DNA from: PLA3 sp964592235
GTDB taxonomy: Bacteria; Planctomycetota; Phycisphaerae; UBA1845; UTPLA1
NCBI GenBank assembly: GCA_964592235.1
Contig: CAZQCF010000007.1
Span: 74,570-138,569, forward strand
DNA: 64,000 nt
Direction: 5' to 3'
The notes below the pieces were generated by a model. It worked only from the letters and a program-made list of their open reading frames with translations. It ran no database searches and had not been told where the DNA came from. Both the position numbers and the translations under genes were made by a program. Below, piece after piece: positions 44,971-54,621 of the stretch (the first letter of the stretch is position 1; each line of letters starts with the position of its first letter).

Positions 44971-47840
44971 GCCGCGACCGCCAGCCGACTCCCGACGCCG
45001 CATCGGGCGCTGCCGTCGACGCCGCCGACCTCATCCGCATCCGCGGCGGTCGCACCCACAACCTTCGCAATCTCTCGCTCGATATCCCGCGCAACCGCCT
45101 CATCGTCGTCACCGGCCTGTCCGGCTCCGGCAAAAGCTCGCTCGCCTTCGACACGATCTACGCCGAGGGCCAGCGCCGCTACGTCGAGAGCCTCTCCACC
45201 TACGCGCGACAGGTCCTCGGCCCGTCGCTGCGGCCCGACGTCGATGTCATCGAAGGCCTGCCGCCGACCATCGCCATCGCGCAGCAGCCCGGCCGATCCG
45301 GCCCGCGCTCCACAGTCGCCACGATCACCGACATTCACGACTTCCTGCGATTGCTCTTTGCGCGCGTCGGCCAGCCGCACTGCCCCGGCTGCGGCAAACC
45401 CATCACGCGCCACACGCTCACGCAGATTGTTGATGTCGTCATGGCGACACCGCCCGGCTCGCGCCTGCTGATCCTCGCGCCCCTCGTCCGCGCCGCGAAA
45501 GGCGCGCACGCCGAAGCCCTCGCGCGCATCAGCAAACAGGGCTTCGTCCGCGTGCGCATCGACGGCCACCAGCACGAAGCTGCTGCTGCTCCCCCGCTCG
45601 ACAAGGACAAACCGCACGACATCGACGTCATCGTGGACCGCCTCGTCATGCGCGACGACCTGCGCGCCCGGTTGACCGAATCCATCGAGACGGCCCTGCG
45701 CCTGGCCGACGGCCTCGTCATCGCGTCGCGCGAAGTCGACGGCGACTGGGCCGACGCGCGCTTTTGCACCCGATACAGTTGCCCCGATTGCAACATCGCC
45801 CTGCCCGAGATGGAGCCGCGGCTTTTCTCGTTCAACTCTCCCCACGGCGCGTGCACCACATGCGACGGCCTCGGTGAGGAATACTCCTTCGACCCGCAGT
45901 TGATCGTCCCCGACCCGAAACTCCCGCTCGAACACGGCGCCATCGCGCCCTGGCGGCGCGGCGATGCGCTCTCCCGCCCGATGGCCCGGCTGCTCGATCA
46001 ATTCTGTCGCGCGTTCAAGGTCTCGCCGTCAACGCCGTTTCGAAGTCTGCCCGCGAAGGTCAAGGACATCCTTCTTCGCGGCACGTCGTCCCACCCGAGC
46101 GACGGTGCCGCGTTTGAGGGGGCCATTCCCAACCTGCAACGCCGCTGGCGCGAATCCCAGAGCGACACCCTTCGCGATCGCCTCTCACAGTTCATGTCGC
46201 GCCGATCCTGCCCCGCATGCCGCGGCGCGCGACTGCGACCCGAGGCCCTCGCCGTGAAACTCGCCGGCAAATCCATCGACGACCTCGCGCACCTGAGCAT
46301 CGACGCCGCCGCGGGATTCTTCCACGCGTTCGCTCCCGCGGTCGACCTCCAGCCCATCGCCGAACCGATCGTACGAGAGATTCGCCAGCGCCTGCGATTC
46401 ATGATCGACGTCGGCATCGGCTACCTCACCCTCGCGCGCACCGCCGACACGCTCTCCAACGGCGAAGCCCAGCGCATCCGGCTCGCCACGCAGATCGGCT
46501 CCGGCCTCGTCGGCGTCTGCTACGTGCTCGACGAGCCGACCATCGGCCTGCATCCGCGCGACACGGCCCGGCTCATCGACACGCTCCGCCGACTGACGGC
46601 GCAGGGCAACACGCTCTTCGTCGTCGAGCACGACCCCGACGTGATCGCGGCCGGGGAGTGGTTCATCGACCTCGGACCTGGGGCGGGCGCGCACGGCGGC
46701 CGCCTGCTCGCCAACGGCCCGCGCGAAGCACTGCACGCCTCGACGGAGTCGGTGACCGCCGCGTACCTGCGCGGCGAGGCTAACGTCGCCGAGAACGACG
46801 GTCGCTCTGTGCGCGAACCCGATTCGCGCCGCGTACTGACCGTGCAAGGCGCGGCGGAGAACAACCTGCAACGCATCGACGTGACCTTCCCGCTTGGCCT
46901 GTTTTGCTGCGTCACGGGTGTGTCCGGATCGGGCAAGTCCACGCTTGTGAACCAGATTCTCCTTCCTGCGGTGAATAAGCACCTGGGCCTGGCGCACGAC
47001 CGGCCGGGCGCGCACCGTGCGGTCGCCGGTCTGGCCTACGTCGACAAGGTGATTGAAATCGATCAATCCTCGGTCGGGCGCAGCCCGCGCAGCAACCCGG
47101 CCACCTACTGCGGCGTGTTCGGCGCCGTGCGCGAGCTTTTCGCCAAGACGCGCGAAGCCCGCACGCGCGGGTATGACGCCGCTCGATTCTCCTTTAATGC
47201 GCGCGGCGGCCGATGCGAGGCGTGCCGCGGATACGGCACCCGCCGCGTCGAGATGCACTTCCTGCCCGATCTGTTCGTTCAATGCGGCGACTGCGGCGGC
47301 ACGCGCTACAGCCGCGAGACGCTCGAGATTCGCTATCGCGGAAAGTCCATCGCCGACGTGCTGAACCTCCGCGCCGAGGAAGCCCTCGCATTCTTTGAAA
47401 ACGTCCCCGCGATCAGGCAAACTCTCGCCGCCGTCGTCGATGTCGGCCTCGGCTACCTCACGCTCGGCCAGCCGGCACACATGCTCTCGGGAGGCGAGGC
47501 GCAGCGCCTGAAACTCGCCGCCGAACTCGCTCGCGCCCCCGTCGGTCACACCCTTTACGTCCTCGACGAGCCGACCAGCGGGCTGCACTTCGCCGACATC
47601 CGCCGCCTGCTCGACGTGCTGCATCGGCTCATCGACGCCGGCCATTCTGTCATAGCCATTGAACACAATTTAGACGTCATTCGACAGGCCGACTGGATCA
47701 TCGACCTGGGGCCCGAAGGCGGCGAAGCGGGCGGCCGACTCGTCGCCGAAGGCACGCCGGCGAAGGTTGCCGCGATGGAGACACACACGGGCCGGCACCT
47801 CCGGCGAGTGACAACGGAACGAATTGAGCCTGCTTCATGA
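44967..47840 (+). CDS. uvrA: Excinuclease ABC subunit A
   Basis: 957 residues from TTG 44967, which overlaps the lipoprotein stop; no ATG is near and the conserved N-terminus begins with LIRIRGGRTHNLRN. It contains Walker A GLSGSGKSSLAFDT and GVSGSGKSTLVNQ, the zinc modules CPDCNIALPEME..ACTTC and CEACRGYGTRRVEMHFLP..CGDCGG, and both signature motifs. The first signature reads TLSNGEAQRI, where most UvrA have LSGGE. Damage recognition in nucleotide excision repair is its role. Confidence 0.95.
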   Translation: MSRDRQPTPDAASGAAVDAADLIRIRGGRTHNLRNLSLDIPRNRLIVVTGLSGSGKSSLAFDTIYAEGQRRYVESLSTYARQVLGPSLRPDVDVIEGLPPTIAIAQQPGRSGPRSTVATITDIHDFLRLLFARVGQPHCPGCGKPITRHTLTQIVDVVMATPPGSRLLILAPLVRAAKGAHAEALARISKQGFVRVRIDGHQHEAAAAPPLDKDKPHDIDVIVDRLVMRDDLRARLTESIETALRLADGLVIASREVDGDWADARFCTRYSCPDCNIALPEMEPRLFSFNSPHGACTTCDGLGEEYSFDPQLIVPDPKLPLEHGAIAPWRRGDALSRPMARLLDQFCRAFKVSPSTPFRSLPAKVKDILLRGTSSHPSDGAAFEGAIPNLQRRWRESQSDTLRDRLSQFMSRRSCPACRGARLRPEALAVKLAGKSIDDLAHLSIDAAAGFFHAFAPAVDLQPIAEPIVREIRQRLRFMIDVGIGYLTLARTADTLSNGEAQRIRLATQIGSGLVGVCYVLDEPTIGLHPRDTARLIDTLRRLTAQGNTLFVVEHDPDVIAAGEWFIDLGPGAGAHGGRLLANGPREALHASTESVTAAYLRGEANVAENDGRSVREPDSRRVLTVQGAAENNLQRIDVTFPLGLFCCVTGVSGSGKSTLVNQILLPAVNKHLGLAHDRPGAHRAVAGLAYVDKVIEIDQSSVGRSPRSNPATYCGVFGAVRELFAKTREARTRGYDAARFSFNARGGRCEACRGYGTRRVEMHFLPDLFVQCGDCGGTRYSRETLEIRYRGKSIADVLNLRAEEALAFFENVPAIRQTLAAVVDVGLGYLTLGQPAHMLSGGEAQRLKLAAELARAPVGHTLYVLDEPTSGLHFADIRRLLDVLHRLIDAGHSVIAIEHNLDVIRQADWIIDLGPEGGEAGGRLVAEGTPAKVAAMETHTGRHLRRVTTERIEPAS

Positions 47841-47864
47841 CCGAGCCGCGACCGTAAGGGAGCG
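47841..47864 (+). repeat. CCGAGCCGCGACCG-type repeat, copy 2
   Basis: CCGAGCCGCGACCGTAAGGG starts directly after the uvrA stop. The rest of 47865-48145 shows no gene. Confidence 0.75.
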
Positions 47865-48051
47865 ACGGGATGCGATTCAGATTGGTACTGATCTCAAAAC
47901 GCGAAGAAGCAATCTGATTGGGGCGTCGCGCGGCGATCCTCGTCACTGCGAGCCTCCGACCTGGCGTTCGCGGCTCGGAATTGGCTTCGCGGTATCGAAT
48001 TCTATGAAGGGCTCGATTCGCCTTTCACCGGCCCTCCGGCCGTGATTTGGC

Positions 48052-48080
48052 TTGGATTCGCCTCGGCGAATCTGTATAAT
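48052..48080 (+). promoter_or_regulatory. Sigma-70-type promoter
   Basis: TTGGAT (48052-48057), a 17-base spacer and TATAAT (48075-48080), 66 bases upstream of ATG 48146. Confidence 0.75.
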
Positions 48081-48145
48081 TGCGATTTCTGGCTGCCGCG
48101 ATTCTGCGGCGGATTGACGGGCCGATTGGTTTCTCGGGGCCTCCC

Positions 48146-49384
48146 ATGGCGCTGAAGGTCAAGTGCAAATGCGGGACGATGCTCAAGGTCCCCTCTGCCA
48201 TGGCGGACAAGCGCGTCACCTGCCCCGGCTGCAAGAAGGGCTTCATTCTCCCCGCCGCGAAGTTCGCGGCGCTCGGCGGCGCGGCCAAGCCCTCCGCCGC
48301 CGCACCGAGCCGTGCCGCGACTGCGTCACCCGCCTCATCGCAGATCGCGCCCGCCCCGATCACAACGGCCGCCGCCCTGCCCGCGAACTCGCCGGACTCC
48401 GCGCTCGGGGCATCGGGCGCCGCCGCGGAACCGACCGAACTCGACCTCACGCCGTCGAACCTCGATCTGGAACTTGCTCCCTCAAGCGACGACTTGCTGG
48501 GTGATTTGAAACTGGCAGGCGGCGACCCGGAACCGCTTCCAGCCGTTAATCCCGAGAGCGTCGCCCCGGCCCTGTATGCAGCCGATGCCGGAATCCGATC
48601 CGCGAGCAAACGCCTCACGAATGACCCAGCCGGCCCCAAACGAGGGTATTGGTCCGACGCCATCCACAGTTTCTACTACCCTTTTCAATCGACCGGGAAT
48701 CTCATCACATTTGCGATTATCGCCGCGATCGATTGCATCAATATCGTCCTGGGGCATGTTGGCCCCTACGGCCTGATCCCCTCGCTCATCATCTTCGGAT
48801 GGATTCGCGCCGTGTACCTGAACGTCGTTCAGGAAACCGCCACCGGCTCCGAAGATCTACCAGGCGTGAAGATGGAGGACGGATTCCTCGAAGACATTGT
48901 CAAACCTGCTTTTCGCTACATCGGTGCGTATGCGTGCTCACTCTTGCCCACCGCCGCTTTCCTGATCGCCATGGCAACCGGAGTCGTCCCGGCCTCTCAG
49001 GGAACGGTGGTCTACTTGCTTGGATGGCTCGCCGTCGGCATCTTCCTCTGGCCGATGTTCGTGATCTTGTTCTCGTTCAATGCCGTGAGTCACGTTATTC
49101 GCATCGATCTCATCTTCTCGACCATCTTCAAGGCCTTCCTCCCGTATCTCGCGATGTGGCTCATGCTCATGGTCGTCGGTCTGTCGGCCATCCTTCCCTT
49201 GATTGCATGGGTCGTCAGCACGATGGACTTGAACGTAAAGGTCCCTCAACTTCCCCAAGCTCCGGGTGCACTCGGACAAGCGGCAATGATCGCCCTCGAT
49301 GTGTACTTCAGCATCGTCTCCATGCGAATCATCGGCCTCTACTACCTCCACTTCAAACGCCGCTTCACCATGACTTTTGAGTAG
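48146..49384 (+). CDS. Membrane protein with N-terminal zinc ribbon
   Basis: 412 residues from ATG 48146. The first 35 residues form a zinc ribbon (VKCKCGTMLKVPSAMADKRVTCPGCKKGFILP), common in planctomycetes. An Ala/Pro/Ser-rich linker and acidic region (TPSNLDLELAPSSDDLLGDLK) lead to about five hydrophobic helices (ITFAIIAAIDCINIVLG, IGAYACSLLPTAAFLIAMATG). A DUF4013-like membrane fold is possible. No function is known. Confidence 0.7.
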   Translation: MALKVKCKCGTMLKVPSAMADKRVTCPGCKKGFILPAAKFAALGGAAKPSAAAPSRAATASPASSQIAPAPITTAAALPANSPDSALGASGAAAEPTELDLTPSNLDLELAPSSDDLLGDLKLAGGDPEPLPAVNPESVAPALYAADAGIRSASKRLTNDPAGPKRGYWSDAIHSFYYPFQSTGNLITFAIIAAIDCINIVLGHVGPYGLIPSLIIFGWIRAVYLNVVQETATGSEDLPGVKMEDGFLEDIVKPAFRYIGAYACSLLPTAAFLIAMATGVVPASQGTVVYLLGWLAVGIFLWPMFVILFSFNAVSHVIRIDLIFSTIFKAFLPYLAMWLMLMVVGLSAILPLIAWVVSTMDLNVKVPQLPQAPGALGQAAMIALDVYFSIVSMRIIGLYYLHFKRRFTMTFE

Positions 49385-49386
49385 TA

Positions 49387-49505
49387 GCTATCCCAGTACC
49401 CAGGTCATTCAGTCTCGTCATTCCCCGAAAGCGGGAATCCATTGCGTTTGTGGACCGTGCGGACTCCCGCTTTCGCGGGTGTGACGGTCTTGGGATAGCT
49501 TTCAA
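49387..49505. repeat. Imperfect long inverted repeat with GTCATTCC..GGGAATCC core
   Basis: The left half TAGCTATCCCAGTACC, then CGTCATTCCCCGAAAGCGGG, and the right half CCCGCTTTCGCGGG, TGTGACGG, CTTGGGATAGCT pair over more than 100 bases. It lies between convergently placed coding ends and could be a MITE-like or REP element or a terminator. Confidence 0.6.
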
Positions 49506-49583
49506 TGCATTCGCGCGGCATGCAGGCCGAGCCATCTTTGCCGCGTGTTCCCGCCCCATCCTGCCGAACAGGCCATTCTCCGA

Positions 49584-49589
49584 TATAAT
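49584..49589 (+). promoter_or_regulatory. -10 box for the MFS gene
   Basis: TATAAT, 75 bases before ATG 49665, immediately downstream of the inverted repeat. The -35 hexamer is not clear. Confidence 0.45.
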
Positions 49590-49664
49590 CTCCGTCGCGG
49601 GACGGATCCCGCCGCAATCGGAAAGACCCACGTGGATGTGATCGGCGCTCGCGGCGTTCCTTTC

Positions 49665-51158
49665 ATGGCGCGCCGCGCTTACACCATCGAAGTCAGGCAC
49701 TTCCTGTTCTGGGGGCTGTTCGCCGGGCTGGTCGAGGGAACCGTCTCCGCCGTCGTCGTCGCCAAGACCTTCGGCGGCAGCAACTTCCTCATCACCGTCG
49801 TCCAGGCCACCCCCGCCTTCGCCAACCTTGTCAGCCTCTACTGGGGCGCGCTCATCGTCGGCCGGCGGAAGATCCCCGCTTTCCTCGCCCTCGCTTCCGC
49901 CAGCGTCGCCGTCGCCCTCTCCATCGCCGTCACCCCGCGCTCCGACCTGGGCGGATGGATCTTCGCGCTGCAAATCTGCCTCTCGCGCGTCTTCATGTCC
50001 GGCGTTGTTACCACGCGCGCCTCTCTCTGGAAGAGCAACTACCCGCGCTCCCATCGCGGGCGCATCACCGCCAACCTTCAGATCGTCCGCACCCTGATGA
50101 GCCTGCCCGTCATCCTCGGCGGCGGCCTGCTCTTCGACCTTGCCCCCGATGCCTATCACTGGTTCTATCCCACCATCGCCGTCATCGGCGCGATGGGGCT
50201 GCTCGTCCTGCGCGGCGAGCGCGTCCGCGGCGAAGAGCGGACGATCGCCCAGCGAACCAGCGGCGACCCCAAAGAGCCGATTGGGCAAATCTCGGACCCG
50301 CTGCGGCGGGCAATCGAACCCGACGACACAAAAAAACCCCTTGCCGACGACGGCGTCATCGAACCCTTTTCCCTCGTCGCCCTCGTCAGCCCCTGGCAGA
50401 TCATCCACCGCATGCGGCAGGTCCTCCGCGCCGACCCGCGCTTCGCCCGCTACTGCAAGGCCCAGATGTGCATCGGCACCGCCAACCTCATGGTCATGCC
50501 GGTCAATACAATAGTCTTAACCAAAGTCCTGAACCTCAACTACACCTTGAGCAACGGCCTGCTTGACTTCATCCCCCGCGTCGTCACCATCGCCATGCTC
50601 CCCATCTGGGCGCGCCTCTTCGACCGGGTCGGCGTCCTGCGCTTTCGCATGTCCAACTCGCTCTGCTGGTGCGGCTCGCTGCTCTTCTGCGGCCTCGGCG
50701 CGCTCTTCGCCCATCTCTCCACTGCGCAGGCCGGCGCGCTCGCCGCCGTCGCCATCGGCATTTACGTCATCGGCCGGCTCTTTGAAGGATTCGCCCAGAG
50801 CGGCGGCGCCATCGCCTGGAACATCGGACACCTGCATTTCGCCGAGGACGACAAGGCCGAGCTGTACATGGGTATCCACGTCTCGCTCACCGGTCTGCGC
50901 GGGCTGATCGCGCCTTTCCTCGGCGCGCTGCTCTACGCGTACATGGGCTGGCTCGTCTTCATCGTGGGGTTTGTTATTTCGCTGATCGGCTACTTTATCT
51001 TCGCCGGACTGGCTCGCGAAGAAGCCGCCTTGTCATGCGACTCGCCACAGCGCGATGAGACCGCCGCGCTCGAAGTACCGTCGAACGGCGACCACGCCGC
51101 CCGCGCTACCCGCCCGTCGCGCACGCTTCAAGATGTTTCGCGAGGAAATGCGTCATGA
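49665..51158 (+). CDS. MFS transporter
   Basis: 497 residues from ATG 49665. About twelve hydrophobic helices (FLFWGLFAGLVEGTVSAVVVAK, GWIFALQICLSRVF, AMGLLVLRGER) with a charged loop in the middle (RTSGDPKEPIGQISD..DDTKKPL). NYPRSHRGRITANLQIVRTL resembles the loop 2-3 region of drug/sugar transporters. The substrate is unknown. Its 3' end overlaps the convergent hydrolase gene by 53 bases. Confidence 0.8.
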   Translation: MARRAYTIEVRHFLFWGLFAGLVEGTVSAVVVAKTFGGSNFLITVVQATPAFANLVSLYWGALIVGRRKIPAFLALASASVAVALSIAVTPRSDLGGWIFALQICLSRVFMSGVVTTRASLWKSNYPRSHRGRITANLQIVRTLMSLPVILGGGLLFDLAPDAYHWFYPTIAVIGAMGLLVLRGERVRGEERTIAQRTSGDPKEPIGQISDPLRRAIEPDDTKKPLADDGVIEPFSLVALVSPWQIIHRMRQVLRADPRFARYCKAQMCIGTANLMVMPVNTIVLTKVLNLNYTLSNGLLDFIPRVVTIAMLPIWARLFDRVGVLRFRMSNSLCWCGSLLFCGLGALFAHLSTAQAGALAAVAIGIYVIGRLFEGFAQSGGAIAWNIGHLHFAEDDKAELYMGIHVSLTGLRGLIAPFLGALLYAYMGWLVFIVGFVISLIGYFIFAGLAREEAALSCDSPQRDETAALEVPSNGDHAARATRPSRTLQDVSRGNAS

Positions 51159-52053
51159 TCGGCCACGCCCGCAGCGACGGCTGACCGCCGAACGGCAAGC
51201 ACCACGCGTGGCGAAAACCCGGCAGCTTCGCCACCGTGCACGACACGCCCGCTCCCTCACACGCCTCGGCGAACTTCGTCGCCTGCTCGAACGGCACCAC
51301 CTCATCCTGATCGCCATGCAGAATCAGAATCGGCGGCGCGCCGGCGTGAACGTGCGAAAGCGGCGACGCCTCGACATACCGCGCGGCAAACTTCTCCGGC
51401 GGCCCGCCGAGATACGCCTCGCCCAGCCGGCGGATCACCCAACTTGACGACTTGTAGATCGACGTGATATCCGTCGGCCCCGCGATGCTCACGATGCACC
51501 GCACATCAGCGGACTCTTCCGCGTACGCCTCGTCTTTGAACGATTCGGATTTCCCCGCCAGCCCCGCCACCAGCGCCAGCTGCGCCCCGGCCGAGAAACC
51601 GCCGACGCCGACGCGCTGCGGATCAATCCCATATTGCGCCCGGCTGACTTTGAGGAACCGAATCGCCGCCAGCGCGTCCAGCACCGGCGCGGGATGCTCG
51701 CCGCCGTCGCGCGACAGGCGATACTGCGCCGTCGCCGCCGTGTACCCCATCGATGCCAGATGCTTCACCATTGGCCGCAGATCGCGCCGATCGCCGTACA
51801 TCCACCCGCCGCCGTGAAAGAGCACGATCGCCGGGCGCGGCATCGGCCCGCCGACCGGTGTATAAATATCCATCATCAGCTTGCGCTCGCCGCGCGTGAC
51901 GTACGGTATCGATTCGTACGCGCGAACGTCGTAAATCCCCACCGGCGGCGCGTTGCAACCGACCGCGAAAAACGCTCCGACAATCAGTAAGAGAGGAACA
52001 ATGCGGACGAAACGGACTAGATGGGAACGAACGGATTCACGGTTGGAATTCAT
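51106..52053 (-). CDS. Alpha/beta-hydrolase lipoprotein (BD-FAE/esterase-like)
   Basis: 315 residues. Lipobox FFAVGC follows a signal peptide. The oxyanion motif HGGGW, the nucleophile GFSAGAQLAL and the later acid/His (GDQDEVVPFEQ, FRHAW) mark the esterase/lipase family with HGGG. Substrates of this group include carboxylic esters and acetylated sugars. It is anchored to the membrane facing the periplasm. Confidence 0.85.
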   Translation of the reverse strand: MNSNRESVRSHLVRFVRIVPLLLIVGAFFAVGCNAPPVGIYDVRAYESIPYVTRGERKLMMDIYTPVGGPMPRPAIVLFHGGGWMYGDRRDLRPMVKHLASMGYTAATAQYRLSRDGGEHPAPVLDALAAIRFLKVSRAQYGIDPQRVGVGGFSAGAQLALVAGLAGKSESFKDEAYAEESADVRCIVSIAGPTDITSIYKSSSWVIRRLGEAYLGGPPEKFAARYVEASPLSHVHAGAPPILILHGDQDEVVPFEQATKFAEACEGAGVSCTVAKLPGFRHAWCLPFGGQPSLRAWPIMTHFLAKHLEACATGG

Positions 52054-52117
52054 GCCGCCATGATCATGCGCCGGAGCAGTATGTCAACGCCGCACATTCC
52101 GCCGATCATTGGCCCAT

Positions 52118-53056
52118 TTAACCGGCGAGCTTGCTCGACGATCCCGCGCCGCCACGCAACCGCCCCAGACAATAGTTCACCAGCACCCGCCACGGATTCG
52201 CCATGAACGGCCACGTCAGCGCCGCGCTGCGCAGATGCTTCGCCGCCGTCGGCAAATCGCCGTTCTCCAGGTAGTGCATCCCCGTGCGCTCATGCACCCG
52301 CGCGACCGCCCGCCGGCGCAGCCGCCCTGACGGATCCAGCGCGCGATACAGCTCCGCGTAATCCGCGATCAACCGCTCCATCTCCGCGCCGTGCCTGCGC
52401 GGGTCGCGCCAGTGCGCCGGCCCCGGTTGCTGGCGAATCAGCGGCATCGGCAGGATCAGCGCGCGATGCCGCCGCAGCAGCTCAATCGCGATGCGCCGAT
52501 CCTCGCACGCCCGTCCCGCCGCGAACCCGCCGACCGCCTCAATCGCCTCGCGCCGCGCCAGCATCGACGAACACAACCCCGTGAACACATTGCGCATCAG
52601 CAGCTCGGCCTGAATCCGCCGCGGATCGAGCGGCCCGTCGTACGACATCGTGACAAATGCCTGTTCCGCCTCGCTCCAGACGCGCGCCGCCGTCACGCAA
52701 AAATCCGCTTCCGGATTCTGCCGCATTGCCGCGACCTGCGTCTCCAATTTGTCCGGCTCCCACTCATCATCCGCATCAAGAAACGCGAGCCAGTCGCCCC
52801 GCGCTCGCGCGATGCCCGTGTTCCGCGCCGCCGACGCTCCGCCGTTCGCCTGACGAATCAACCGCACGTATTTGAAATACGGCGCGCAGGCCTCCGCCGT
52901 GCGATCCAACCCGTCCGCGTCCGGCGCGCTGCCGTCGTCCACCACGATGATCTCATCGGGCGGCCGCGTCTGCGCCAGCACCGACTCAATCGCCGCCGGC
53001 AACACTTCGGCCGAGTTGTACGACGGGATGATGACGGAAATGCATTCAAAGTTCAT
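52118..53056 (-). CDS. Family 2 glycosyltransferase
   Basis: 312 residues. VIIPSYNSAEVLPAAIESVLAQ, IIVVDDGSAPD, the FLDADDEWEPDKL DxD-like site and NGGASAARNTGIARARGDW are diagnostic of GT2. The C-terminal 80 residues contain a tetratricopeptide-like helix pair. Sugar transfer to an exopolysaccharide or protein is likely. Confidence 0.9.
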   Translation of the reverse strand: MNFECISVIIPSYNSAEVLPAAIESVLAQTRPPDEIIVVDDGSAPDADGLDRTAEACAPYFKYVRLIRQANGGASAARNTGIARARGDWLAFLDADDEWEPDKLETQVAAMRQNPEADFCVTAARVWSEAEQAFVTMSYDGPLDPRRIQAELLMRNVFTGLCSSMLARREAIEAVGGFAAGRACEDRRIAIELLRRHRALILPMPLIRQQPGPAHWRDPRRHGAEMERLIADYAELYRALDPSGRLRRRAVARVHERTGMHYLENGDLPTAAKHLRSAALTWPFMANPWRVLVNYCLGRLRGGAGSSSKLAG

Positions 53057-53151
53057 GTTACTAGGTATCGGCGAATAGCACGCCCAAACACTCGTATCCT
53101 CCTGGACATTCGCGAGGAAGTTGCAGAGGTCGGCTTGTCATTGTGCTGATT

Positions 53152-53928
53152 TCACATTCCCAGTAATTGCACAGGAAATAGGGGATGATCTATTTCCTGA
53201 AGTTTGTCCACCAATTGCTGCGGGATGCGCGCAATCCTCAAGGCAAAGACTCTTTGCCCAGATTTGGAGCAATCCGTAGTCCAGCCTTGTTCAACTACAA
53301 CTCCCCAAACGCGTACGTGGCCGTTGGAATCAAGGATAGCCGCCGGACCGCCTGAATACCCGTGATAATCTCCATACGGCACAGCGACTTCAACGATTAT
53401 TGGCCCATTGTTTGTCACACTGGGTCGCACAATCCTCCCCGCTATGACTTCTGGCTTCCGCAGCGCATGCAGAATCCCCTCACTTTCAGGATTGCTCCAC
53501 CCAAATCCCTTTTTTTTGATGCCCCCGATGAACACGACATCGCCGTACCGCAACGTGACGCGACCATCAAGAATATTTGGGGAAAGCTCGGTAGTAGCCC
53601 CTCGAACTAATGCCCAATCCCACTCTGGCGGCAGCCCTGTAAGAAACTTCTGACTCGCTGGACTCGCCCGAAACGGCGCACCCGCCACCGCCACAATTGA
53701 GCAGCCCTCATATAGGGCATGAGCCGCAATAAGCACATTTGACTGGCTTATGGGAAAACCCGAGTTGCACGAAACCGAATAGACAGGTACGACGCGGATT
53801 TGGCACCGCACCATTTCGAGCTTCTCCGTGAGGCTCGAATCGTGACAAATAGGGTCTGCGACGTAGCTACAAGCTGCGTGGGCGATCACTATGCCGCAAA
53901 TAAATGGTCGAATCAGTTTAGCGTTCAT
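53152..53928 (-). CDS. Trypsin-like serine protease lipoprotein (cassette 1)
   Basis: 258 residues. A signal peptide ends IAHAAC (lipobox). Catalytic motifs: His in NVLIAAHAL, Asp in EWDWALVRG and Ser in GYSGGPAAI, the order of chymotrypsin-fold enzymes. The start ATG overlaps the upstream pseudoprotease stop (ATGA). The product is about 35-40% alike by eye to 57153-57986, in which the same triad is kept. It probably acts outside the cytoplasm; the target is unknown. The gene is the last of a three-gene cassette. Confidence 0.8.
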   Translation of the reverse strand: MNAKLIRPFICGIVIAHAACSYVADPICHDSSLTEKLEMVRCQIRVVPVYSVSCNSGFPISQSNVLIAAHALYEGCSIVAVAGAPFRASPASQKFLTGLPPEWDWALVRGATTELSPNILDGRVTLRYGDVVFIGGIKKKGFGWSNPESEGILHALRKPEVIAGRIVRPSVTNNGPIIVEVAVPYGDYHGYSGGPAAILDSNGHVRVWGVVVEQGWTTDCSKSGQRVFALRIARIPQQLVDKLQEIDHPLFPVQLLGM

Positions 53929-54614
53929 TCGATTATTGAATCCAAGAGCTCTTGTATAGGTTGTACGCCGATCGTCGCGTGCCCACTGTGTACCTTCTGA
54001 TTGCCTTGAAACTGTATGGCGATGACTCCGCAGATGCCGCCAGGCTTGCCGGCGCGATCAATCGCGACGGGTCCGCCTACGAATGCGCGGTAGTCACCGC
54101 TCGGCGCGGAAATCCAGATGTAACTTTCATAGTTCCTGAATGGCGCAACATCAGGGCGCTGAATGACAACTGCTGATACTATTGTGGGGCGCGAAATAAG
54201 GAATTCAGTTGCCGATTTTTCGCAAGAATCAGCAGAATACCCCCCAAGCCACACTCTTGTACCGGGTCGAATCTTCGCATTTCCGCAGATTGCATTGGCT
54301 TGAAAAGTGCCAACGCCTGCATATGCCATTAGTATCGACTTCGTTGAAGGATTTGGCAAGTCAATGCGAAGACGCCCCTTTGTTGGCAAACGATAGAGTG
54401 GGAATCCATCTCCAACGATGCCGCTATCCTCTTCCGGGAACGCAATTGTCGAAATTATACGCCGGGAATCAACCGGCGTTCCGGCGCGAAAGCCGCTCTC
54501 GCCGCAAACGTGAACCACTCTAAGTGCCGTCGATGCCTGATCCATTTCGCAACCGGGCACCAAGAAGGCGAGAGCGACAGCAATTGCTGTCGCTCTCGCG
54601 TAGCTTCCGGGCAC
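53925..54614 (-). CDS. Trypsin-fold protein without catalytic serine (cassette 1)
   Basis: 229 residues from GTG 54614 (VPGSYARATAIAVALAFLVPGC); the longer frame to 54698 overlaps the upstream gene. A lipobox VPGC follows. The body carries GDYRAFVGGPVAID, which aligns with GDYHGYSGGPAAILD of the protease but has Val for Ser, and no His-containing AAH motif. It shares RVVHVCGESGFRAGTPVDS with 57983-58768. It is probably a non-catalytic partner or inhibitor-like scaffold of the protease. Confidence 0.65.
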   Translation of the reverse strand: MPGSYARATAIAVALAFLVPGCEMDQASTALRVVHVCGESGFRAGTPVDSRRIISTIAFPEEDSGIVGDGFPLYRLPTKGRLRIDLPNPSTKSILMAYAGVGTFQANAICGNAKIRPGTRVWLGGYSADSCEKSATEFLISRPTIVSAVVIQRPDVAPFRNYESYIWISAPSGDYRAFVGGPVAIDRAGKPGGICGVIAIQFQGNQKVHSGHATIGVQPIQELLDSIIE

Positions 54615-54621
54615 GAATGAC

